From positions 1 through 5,183 of the forward strand of contig SMVY01000097.1 in NCBI GenBank assembly GCA_004357415.1: a DNA stretch of 5,183 nt. Reading direction: 5' to 3'. Within the stretch, counting starts at the first letter, position 1. Each line of letters opens with the position of its first letter. Shown here piece after piece: positions 1 to 5,183 of this stretch. A program made the position numbers and the translations under genes. The DNA comes from Gemmatimonadota bacterium (lineage in GTDB: Bacteria; Gemmatimonadota; Gemmatimonadetes; Gemmatimonadales; GWC2-71-9). The notes beneath the pieces were generated by a model. The model did not search any database and was not told the DNA's origin. It saw nothing but the letters and a program-made list of their open reading frames with translations.

Positions 1-1434
1 ACTCTCAGCCTGCAGGAAGCCATCGATCAGGCCAGGGCCACCAGTCCGGCGTACCGGCAGGTACTCAACGACGAGGGACCGGCCACGTGGGCGGTGCGCA
101 ACGCTTGGAGTTCGCTGTTTCTCCCGTCCCTCTCGGTATCCAGTGGCATGAGCTACACGGGCACGGGGGAATCGCGATTCGGCGGCGGCCTCACCAACCG
201 GTCTCCCGCGTTCATCAGCTCCAACTATTTCCTCGGTCTCAATTATTCGTTGACCGGCCGTACGGTAACGGGGCCGGGGCTGCAAAAGGCCAACGCGCGG
301 GCAGTCCAGGCTGACATCGACAATGCCGACGTCACGCTGGTGGGCAACATCACCGACCAGTATCTGGTGGTGTTGCAGGCTAGCGCCCAGGTGGACGTGG
401 TGCGACAACAGGTGGAGCGCAACCAAGTATTCCTCGACCTGGCCCAGGCGCGGTTCCAGCTGGGGCAGGCCACGTTGCTGGACGTGCGTCAAGCGGAAGC
501 GACCAAGGGGCAATCGGAATCCTCGCTGATCGTGGCCGAGCAGAACGAGAACGCCGGCAAACTCGAGTTGTTCCGCCAGATGGGCATTCGGCCTCCCATC
601 GCCATTCAGAACATCGGCATGCGGACCACGTTCGAGGTTACCCAACCGACGTTCGCCTTGCCGACCCTGCTTGGCCTGGCGGACCGGGACAACCCGACGC
701 TCAACGCCTTTCGTGCCAGGGAGGACGCCGCCGCGTGGAACACCAAGGCGGTCAAGAGCGACTTCTTGCCGTCGATAACCGCCCGCGCCGCGTGGAGCGG
801 CTTTACCCAGCAGTTCAGCGATGAAAGCGCGTTGCTCGGGGCCAATCTGTTCGGCAGCCAAAGCGCCCAAGCCGGTTGCGACACTCAGAATAGGATCAAC
901 GCCGGCGCCATAGCGCCGTTGCCCCCGGCGGATTGTTCGTTCGGGAACTTCGGGCTGACGTCGGACGGCAGCCAGCTGACCCAGGGCACTCAGGATCAGA
1001 TTCTCGATCAGAACAACGTATTCCCACTCGACTTTACCTCCCAGCCGTTCCAGGCGTCAGTTACCGTGAGCCTGCCGATCTTCACCGGCTTCGGCCGGTC
1101 GCTGGGCGTGGCCCGGGCCCAGTCTGCCCAACAGGACGCCGACGAGCAGGTGCGTGCGGTATCGCTCCAGCTGGAGGCCGTGGTAACGGAACGGTACCTG
1201 GCGCTCGACGGCGCCTACCGGGCGATCGGCATTCAGGAAACCAGCCGGCGGGCGGCGCGCGAGCAACTGCGACTGGCCCAGGACCGCTACCGTCTTGGCA
1301 GCGGCAACGCCACGGAATTGTCGGACGCCCAGAGTGCTGTGGCTACGGCCGAGGGCAACTACGTGAACGCAGTGTACGCATACCACCGGGCACTGGCCGC
1401 GTTGGAGTTCGCGGTCGGACGTCCCTTACGCTAG
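1..1434 (+). CDS. TolC-family outer-membrane efflux channel (OEP), 5' partial
   Basis: Outer-membrane duct of a tripartite efflux pump, a trimer spanning outer membrane and periplasm. Frame 1 is open from base 1 (TLSLQEAIDQA...), a typical OEP start region, so the true start and signal peptide lie upstream. A GTG at 94 is not the start, because conserved sequence precedes it. 477 residues are visible (numbered from base 1), with the two OEP repeats expected of the family. Repeat 1 has strands around residues 41-85, then long helices to about 195, with tip motif FQLGQATLLDV (152-162). Repeat 2 has LPSITA near 256, strand SVTVSLPIF (353-361), then helices with tip YRLGSGNATEL (430-440). The strand-to-strand loop of repeat 2 (about 270-350) is enlarged and holds the only two cysteines, Cys293 and Cys312. 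The stop TAG (1432-1434) overlaps the ribosome-binding site of the adaptor gene. Family assignment is firm; substrate is unknown. Confidence 0.94.
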   Translation, partial: TLSLQEAIDQARATSPAYRQVLNDEGPATWAVRNAWSSLFLPSLSVSSGMSYTGTGESRFGGGLTNRSPAFISSNYFLGLNYSLTGRTVTGPGLQKANARAVQADIDNADVTLVGNITDQYLVVLQASAQVDVVRQQVERNQVFLDLAQARFQLGQATLLDVRQAEATKGQSESSLIVAEQNENAGKLELFRQMGIRPPIAIQNIGMRTTFEVTQPTFALPTLLGLADRDNPTLNAFRAREDAAAWNTKAVKSDFLPSITARAAWSGFTQQFSDESALLGANLFGSQSAQAGCDTQNRINAGAIAPLPPADCSFGNFGLTSDGSQLTQGTQDQILDQNNVFPLDFTSQPFQASVTVSLPIFTGFGRSLGVARAQSAQQDADEQVRAVSLQLEAVVTERYLALDGAYRAIGIQETSRRAAREQLRLAQDRYRLGSGNATELSDAQSAVATAEGNYVNAVYAYHRALAALEFAVGRPLR

Positions 1435-1439
1435 AGGAG
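1434..1439 (+). promoter_or_regulatory. Ribosome-binding site of the adaptor gene
   Basis: GAGGAG lies 4 bases before the ATG at 1444 and shares its first G with the TAG stop of the channel gene. It is the strongest Shine-Dalgarno match in the window. It fixes the adaptor start and suggests translational coupling to the channel gene. Confidence 0.75.
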
Positions 1440-1443
1440 TATA

Positions 1444-2694
1444 ATGTCTCGTCGTACCAAACTCGGTTTGGCGGGGATCGCCGTGGTCATCGTCGTGGTG
1501 GTGATCGTCATGAGCGCGGCCAAGCGGGGCGATCGCGGGCAAGTCGTGCGCATCGCCGAGGTCGGCGTCAAGGATCTGGTGGCCACCGTCACGGCCAGCG
1601 GCACCATTCGCCCCAAGACCAAGGTCGACATCAGCGCCGACATCACCGGGCGCATCACCGACATCGGCGTGAGGGAGGGCGACTGGGTTGAAAAAGGCCA
1701 GTTCCTGATCCAGATCGACGACGCCCCGTACCAAGCCGCGGTCAACCGGGCCGCGGCGCTGCTGGCTTCGGGTGAAGCCGCCGTTCTCCGGGCCGAAGCC
1801 AACCGGTCCGAAGCCGAGCGGAACCTCCGCCGGGCTCGCAACCTGCACGACCGCGAAGGCCTGATTTCCGAGGAGGCCTTCGAGCAGTCCCAGACGGCGT
1901 ACGACGTGTCGATAGCCAACTACCAGGCCAGCAAGGCCCAGGTGGACCAGTACAAGGCCAGTGTCGACGAGGCCCGGGAGCAGTTGGCCAAGACCCGGCT
2001 CACGGCCCCGATGGCAGGCCGGGTGGTTCGCCTGCCGGTGGAAGTGGGCGAGGTTGCGGTGCCGGGAACATTTTCCAGGGAGACCGCGCTATTGCTGACG
2101 ATCGCCGACATGTCGGAGATTCTGGCGGAGGTTCAGGTGGACGAAACGGACGTGGTCCGGTTGGCCGTGGGCGATTCGGTCCGGATCACCATCGATGCCT
2201 ATCCCGACACGGGCTTCGTCGGCTTCATCTCCAAAATTTCCAACAGCGCGCGGTTGACGGCCACCCGGACCGCGGCCGGGTCGAGCGACCGGGCTGTGGA
2301 CTTCGACGTCGAGATCACCCTGACCGATCCACCGCTTGACATCCGCCCGGACCTGAGCACCACGGCCCGGATCGTGACCGACGTCCAGGAGGATGTGCTC
2401 GCCATTCCCATCATCGCGCTCACGGTGCGGGACCACGAAGTGCTCCCCAACGAGAACATCGAACAGGACTCGGCCGCCGTGGGACACAGCGAGGAGACCG
2501 AAGGAGTATTCATCGTTCGCGATGGCCTGGCCAGCTTCATCCCGGTCGAGGTCGGCATCGCCGGTGAGGAGCACTTCCAGGTGTTGTCGGGATTGCAGGA
2601 GGGGGATTCGATCGTGGCGGGCCCGTACCAGGCCATCCGCGACCTGAGCGACAGCACCAAGGTGCGCCAGTCGAAGAGTGAGAAGAACGACTGA
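1444..2694 (+). CDS. MacA/HlyD-type periplasmic adaptor subunit (membrane fusion protein)
   Basis: Periplasmic adaptor linking inner-membrane permeases to the outer-membrane channel. It has 416 residues, a usual length for MacA-like proteins. The order is: basic N-terminus and one membrane anchor (about 7-25, no lipobox cysteine); first half of the lipoyl domain (about 58-92, with GDWVEKGQFL); alpha-helical hairpin (about 94-183) with its tip near GLISEEAF (139-146); second lipoyl half (184-222, LTAPMAGRVV); beta-barrel (about 226-316); and membrane-proximal domain (317-400, with IPIIAL and LQEGDSIVAG). The hairpin tip resembles the RxxxLxxxxxxS motif of AcrA and MacA but has seven residues between Leu134 and Ser142 instead of six. 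An acidic loop (330-353) interrupts the membrane-proximal domain. The start is set by a strong GAGGAG. The stop is one base before the ATPase ATG, so the two genes are probably translationally coupled. Confidence 0.95.
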   Translation: MSRRTKLGLAGIAVVIVVVVIVMSAAKRGDRGQVVRIAEVGVKDLVATVTASGTIRPKTKVDISADITGRITDIGVREGDWVEKGQFLIQIDDAPYQAAVNRAAALLASGEAAVLRAEANRSEAERNLRRARNLHDREGLISEEAFEQSQTAYDVSIANYQASKAQVDQYKASVDEAREQLAKTRLTAPMAGRVVRLPVEVGEVAVPGTFSRETALLLTIADMSEILAEVQVDETDVVRLAVGDSVRITIDAYPDTGFVGFISKISNSARLTATRTAAGSSDRAVDFDVEITLTDPPLDIRPDLSTTARIVTDVQEDVLAIPIIALTVRDHEVLPNENIEQDSAAVGHSEETEGVFIVRDGLASFIPVEVGIAGEEHFQVLSGLQEGDSIVAGPYQAIRDLSDSTKVRQSKSEKND

Positions 2695-2695
2695 C

Positions 2696-2950
2696 ATGGC
2701 TGATCTGGTCATCAGCGTACGGAATCTTACCAGTGAGTACCTCATTGGAACCGAGGTGGTCTACGCCCTCCGGGGCGCCTCGCTCGACATCCGGCGCAAC
2801 GAGTACCTGGCCGTCATGGGTCCATCGGGATCGGGCAAGTCGACTCTGATGAACCTGATCGGCTGCCTCGACACGCCGACGAGCGGCGAGTACTGGCTCA
2901 GCGGCCAGCGGGTCGAGAGCGACCGGCTGAGCCAGGGCAAGGCGGCGTAG
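2696..2950 (+). CDS. Truncated MacB/LolD-type ABC ATPase (internal deletion; probably non-functional)
   Basis: This is the position of the pump's ATPase, but only 84 residues are encoded against about 220-250 for free-standing MacB/LolD-type ATPases. Residues 1-71 align well with the start of E. coli MacB as I remember it: A-loop Tyr15, LRGASLDI (26-33), perfect Walker A GPSGSGKST (42-50), LMNLIGCLDTPTSGEYWLSG (51-70). Q-loop, helical subdomain, LSGGQ, Walker B, D-loop and H-loop are all absent. The last residues, RVESDRLSQGKAA, resemble the usual C-terminal tail after '(R)DGR(V/I)', so an in-frame internal loss of about 140-150 codons is more likely than a premature stop. The ATG at 2696 (TGAcATG) is preferred over an upstream GTG at 2678, which would overlap the adaptor gene and add residues with no family counterpart. 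Only a weak purine-rich ribosome site is visible. It could be a pseudogene, an assembly collapse or a retained fragment. It cannot hydrolyse ATP by the known mechanism. Confidence 0.9.
   Translation: MADLVISVRNLTSEYLIGTEVVYALRGASLDIRRNEYLAVMGPSGSGKSTLMNLIGCLDTPTSGEYWLSGQRVESDRLSQGKAA
2893..2935 (+). repeat. Inverted repeat / two-tier hairpin at the ATPase deletion site
   Basis: CTGGCTCAGC (2893-2902) is perfectly complementary to GCTGAGCCAG (2926-2935). Inside it, GGTCG (2911-2915) pairs with CGACC (2920-2924) around an AGAG loop. The result is a 10-bp outer stem, an asymmetric internal loop (8 bases left, 1 base right) and a 5-bp inner stem. It ends 16 bases before the permease ATG and has no T-tract, so it is not an intrinsic terminator. 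The arms are also imperfect direct repeats (GGCTCAGC at 2895, GGCTGAGC at 2925), because GCTNAGC is itself palindromic. Confidence 0.7.
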
Positions 2951-2951
2951 C

Positions 2952-4193
2952 ATGGCGATGTTGGAAGCGATCCGGATGGCGTTCCGAAGCCTTTGGACGC
3001 AGAAGCTCAAGAGCGGATTTTCGGCTATAGGGGTGCTGATCGGGGTGATGTTCCTGATCGCGGTGGTCTCGGTGGTGCAGGGCATGAACGACTACATGGA
3101 AGACCGGGTCGCCAACCGGTTGATCGGCGTCAACACCTTCCAACTGCGGCAGCGACCCGGTTTCAGTACCGGCAACATTACCCGCGAGGAATGGCTCGAG
3201 TGGCGCCGCCGGCCGCGGATCACCTACGCCGATGCCGAGTACGTGGAGGATCGGCTCGAGTATCCGGTCCTGACCGCCAAGTATTGCATGGACCGGGTCG
3301 ACATCGGCTACAACGGCAAGGTGGCAAAAGACATCGACCTGATCGGCACCGAGGCGAACTATTTCCGGATCCGGAACTACGACATCGCCAGCGGCCGGGT
3401 GTTTACCGCCCAGGAGTTGCGAGCCGCCGCCCCGGTGTTGGTGATCGGCGACCTCCTGGCCGAGCGATTGTTCGAGGGGCAGGATCCGCTGGGCAAGACG
3501 GTGACGGTGGGCGGGCTTCCCTACCGGGTCATCGGCATCGTTGAGAAACAGGGTACCATGTTCGGCCTGTCGATGGACAAGTTCGCCATCATGCCGTTTA
3601 CGGCCCACGGTCGGCGTCTCATCTGTCCCATCAACGTGCTCGACGAGTTGATCGTGAAGTCGGCCGACGTCCCCACCATGCTGGCATCGCTGCAGCAGAC
3701 GGAGGCGCTGATGCGCGGCCGCCGTGCGCTCAAGCCGCAAGAGGCCAACAACTTTCACCTGCAGACTGCGGAAGAGGCGCTGGAGGGCTGGAACAGGATT
3801 TCGGGTTTTCTCATGACCTTCCTTCCGGTCCTCGTCGCCATCAGCCTGGTGGTCGGCGGGATGGTCATCATGAACATCATGTTGATGTCCGTGGCCGAAC
3901 GCACTCGGGAAATCGGTATCCGCAAAGCCCTGGGGGCGCGCCGGCGGGACATCCTGATGCAGTTCATAGTCGAGTCGGCCACGTTGTCGACCGTGGGAGC
4001 CATCGGCGGCATCCTGCTCGGCTTCGGCTTGGCGTTCGCCTTCGAAGCCATGACCTCCATGCCGGCGGCCGTGGCCCCGTGGTCCATCGGAGTGGGCGTG
4101 ACACTCGGCATTGTCGTCGGCATGGCGGCCGGCGTCTATCCGGCCCATCGGGCCAGCAAACTCGATCCCATCGAAGCCTTGCGGGCAGATTGA
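2952..4193 (+). CDS. MacB/FtsX-type ABC transporter permease, first of two
   Basis: Inner-membrane permease of MacB (type VII ABC) architecture, which couples cytoplasmic ATP hydrolysis to movement of a periplasmic domain. It is complete at 413 residues with the standard order: TM1 (about 22-43), large periplasmic MacB core domain (about 44-280), TM2 (285-311), conserved cytoplasmic AERTREIGIRKALGARRRD (315-333), TM3 (344-366), TM4 (376-396), and the characteristic end PAHRASKLDPIEALRAD. There is no fused ATPase domain, unlike E. coli MacB, so a separate ATPase is required. The periplasmic domain carries WRRRPRIT (84-91), matched in the second permease, and two cysteines (112 and 225) that could pair. 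The ATG at 2952 is one base after the ATPase stop, with a weak AAGG about 9 bases upstream. A second ATG at 2958 is possible but would make little difference. It probably forms a heterodimer with the next gene product. Confidence 0.95.
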   Translation: MAMLEAIRMAFRSLWTQKLKSGFSAIGVLIGVMFLIAVVSVVQGMNDYMEDRVANRLIGVNTFQLRQRPGFSTGNITREEWLEWRRRPRITYADAEYVEDRLEYPVLTAKYCMDRVDIGYNGKVAKDIDLIGTEANYFRIRNYDIASGRVFTAQELRAAAPVLVIGDLLAERLFEGQDPLGKTVTVGGLPYRVIGIVEKQGTMFGLSMDKFAIMPFTAHGRRLICPINVLDELIVKSADVPTMLASLQQTEALMRGRRALKPQEANNFHLQTAEEALEGWNRISGFLMTFLPVLVAISLVVGGMVIMNIMLMSVAERTREIGIRKALGARRRDILMQFIVESATLSTVGAIGGILLGFGLAFAFEAMTSMPAAVAPWSIGVGVTLGIVVGMAAGVYPAHRASKLDPIEALRAD

Positions 4194-4194
4194 T

Positions 4195-4201
4195 AGGAAG
4201 G
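4195..4201 (+). promoter_or_regulatory. Ribosome-binding site of the second permease
   Basis: AGGAAGG lies 5 bases before the ATG at 4207, in the only inter-gene gap here longer than 9 bases (4194-4206). It supports that ATG as the start. Confidence 0.65.
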
Positions 4202-4206
4202 CCGTC

Positions 4207-5183
4207 ATGAATTTTGCGAGACTGATGGAAGGTGTCGGCATCGCCCTGGAGTCGATCCGCTCCGCCAAAGGCCGCGCTGCCCTGACCATCATGGGGGTCG
4301 CCATCGGTGTGGCAGTCGTCGTGGGGATGGCGTCGGCCATCAAGGGCGTCAGCGAAAGCGTCGTCGAACAGATCGAGTCGGGCGGTCCCAAGACGTTCTA
4401 TGTGTTTCGCTACTGGCAGGGCGGCATCCAAATCTCGGATGGTTCGGACGAGCTTTCGCCCTGGCGCCGGAACCCGTGGCTCACGGTGGAGGAGGCCGAC
4501 CTGATCCGTCAGCAATCACTAATCCGGGACGTGACCGTCAGCGAATCGACCGGCGGTGCGGTATCGAGCGAACACGCCAATCTCCCCTCCGTGAGCATCG
4601 CCGGTTTCAGCCCCAGCTGGGTGCTGGTGACCGGCGGCGAGATCACCGCAGGCCGCAACTTTACCCAACTGGAGTACGCCGCCAACCACCGCGTGGCCAT
4701 CATCAACGACAAACTGGCCGAGTCGCTGTTCCCCGGCGTCGATCCGATCGGCAAGCGGATCAAGGTCTTCGGGCAGCCGTTCCAGGTGATCGGTTTGCAC
4801 GTTACGGCATCCAGCCTGTTCGGCGGGGGCAGCAACCCGCGCATGGTGATTCCCCACAGCACGTTTCAGAAGGTGGCCAATTACTGGAAAGGCTGGATGC
4901 AATTCTCGGTCATGCCGGTAGAGCACGCCACCGTGGCCGAGGCACAGGACCAGGTCATCGCCACGCTCCGATCGAACCGGGCCCTGGGACCATCGAAAGA
5001 GAACAACTTCGCCATCGTCACCTCCGACAAGTTCCTGGAAGTGTTCGATCAAGTCACCGGCGCCTTCTTCATGGTCATGTTGGTGTTGTCGGCAGTCGGG
5101 CTCATGGTCGGCGGCGTGGGCGTGGTGGCCGTAATGATGATCTCGGTGACGGAGCGCACCCGCGAGATCGGGGTACGCAAGGC
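4207..5183 (+). CDS. MacB/FtsX-type ABC transporter permease, second of two, 3' partial
   Basis: Second inner-membrane permease of the same transporter. The frame is open from the ATG at 4207 to the window end (325 full codons), so roughly the last 80-90 residues, with TM3 and TM4, are missing. Visible order: TM1 (about 24-44), periplasmic MacB core domain (about 45-280, including VDPIGKRIKV at 178-187 and FQVIGL at 192-197), TM2 (286-311), then the cytoplasmic VTERTREIGVRK (314-325), where the window stops. It is clearly homologous to the preceding permease but diverged along its length. Shared landmarks are WRRNPWLT (86-93, versus WRRRPRIT) and the ERTREIG motif. No cysteine occurs in the visible part. 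Adjacent, non-identical permeases of similar size point to an obligate heterodimer, as in LolC/LolE, rather than the homodimer of classical MacB. It is preceded by AGGAAGG. Confidence 0.94.
   Translation, partial: MNFARLMEGVGIALESIRSAKGRAALTIMGVAIGVAVVVGMASAIKGVSESVVEQIESGGPKTFYVFRYWQGGIQISDGSDELSPWRRNPWLTVEEADLIRQQSLIRDVTVSESTGGAVSSEHANLPSVSIAGFSPSWVLVTGGEITAGRNFTQLEYAANHRVAIINDKLAESLFPGVDPIGKRIKVFGQPFQVIGLHVTASSLFGGGSNPRMVIPHSTFQKVANYWKGWMQFSVMPVEHATVAEAQDQVIATLRSNRALGPSKENNFAIVTSDKFLEVFDQVTGAFFMVMLVLSAVGLMVGGVGVVAVMMISVTERTREIGVRK

Larger units (their letters stand above)
1..5183 (+). other. MacAB-TolC-like tripartite transporter operon (partial at both ends)
   Basis: Five same-strand genes in the order channel, adaptor, ATPase remnant, permease, permease have gaps of 9, 1, 1 and 13 bases, with no promoter- or terminator-like spacer. 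The two 1-base junctions (TGAcATG and TAGcATG) have the same form, which suggests the original ATPase gene ended at the present TAG. The operon starts upstream of base 1 and may continue past the second permease. Confidence 0.85.

Noticed and set aside
94..96. GTG at 94 as the start of the outer-membrane channel
   Set aside because: The same frame is open to base 1 and the preceding residues (TLSLQEAIDQA) match the conserved OEP N-terminal helix, so the gene is cut by the window edge.
1480..1512. Repetitive GTC/GTG/ATC stretch near the adaptor start as a possible regulatory repeat
   Set aside because: It simply encodes the Val/Ile-rich membrane anchor; the repetition follows from the amino-acid composition.
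933..1691. A 252-codon plus-strand frame crossing the channel-adaptor junction
   Set aside because: It overlaps two well-supported genes in another frame and its translation is low-complexity, rich in Arg, Gly and His, with no domain.
2678..2695. Upstream GTG start for the ATPase fragment
   Set aside because: It would add six residues inside the adaptor coding end. The ATG at 2696 gives the normal family N-terminus and a TGAcATG junction matching the next gene pair.
2893..2935. Hairpin as an intrinsic transcription terminator
   Set aside because: No U-tract follows the stem, and the required permease genes lie immediately downstream in the same operon.
2898..4391. A 497-codon open frame on the minus strand spanning the permease genes
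   Set aside because: It runs antisense to a clear MacB permease. Its translation is rich in His, Asp, Arg and Pro with no recognisable domain, as expected of a high-GC codon-bias shadow, and it overlaps four plus-strand genes.

Overview
The window is one gene-dense stretch of an efflux-type operon from a Gram-negative (diderm) bacterium with high-GC DNA. All genes are on the + strand and the gaps between them are 1 to 13 bases. The outer-membrane channel gene shows that the host has two membranes. The split architecture (separate ATPase plus two different MacB-like permeases) and a shared W-R-R-x-P-x-[IL]-T motif in both permeases resemble what I recall from Gemmatimonadota and Acidobacteriota. 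That placement is a weak guess, because there is no RNA or marker gene here.

Layout: (1) bases 1-1434, a TolC-family outer-membrane efflux protein whose start lies before the window; (2) 1444-2694, a MacA/HlyD-type periplasmic adaptor; (3) 2696-2950, a MacB/LolD-type ABC ATPase reduced to 84 residues; (4) 2952-4193, a complete MacB-type permease; (5) 4207 to the end, a second, divergent MacB-type permease cut off by the window edge. There is no intergenic space large enough for a promoter or terminator, so the genes are most likely co-transcribed from a promoter upstream of base 1.

Together the genes specify a tripartite MacAB-TolC-like machine: a permease heterodimer in the inner membrane, an adaptor bridging the periplasm and a dedicated outer-membrane duct. 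The substrate cannot be read from the sequence.

The main anomaly is the ATPase. It has a good A-loop tyrosine and a perfect Walker A, but no Q-loop, ABC signature, Walker B or H-loop. It ends in a short tail that looks like the normal C-terminus of such proteins, followed one base later by the permease start. This is best explained by an in-frame internal deletion of roughly 140-150 codons, real or an assembly artefact. A perfect 10-bp inverted repeat enclosing a second 5-bp stem sits at the inferred junction. I see no convincing wholly new system. The second-look items are the ATPase deletion with its hairpin, the two-cysteine loop in the channel, and a one-residue-longer adaptor hairpin tip.
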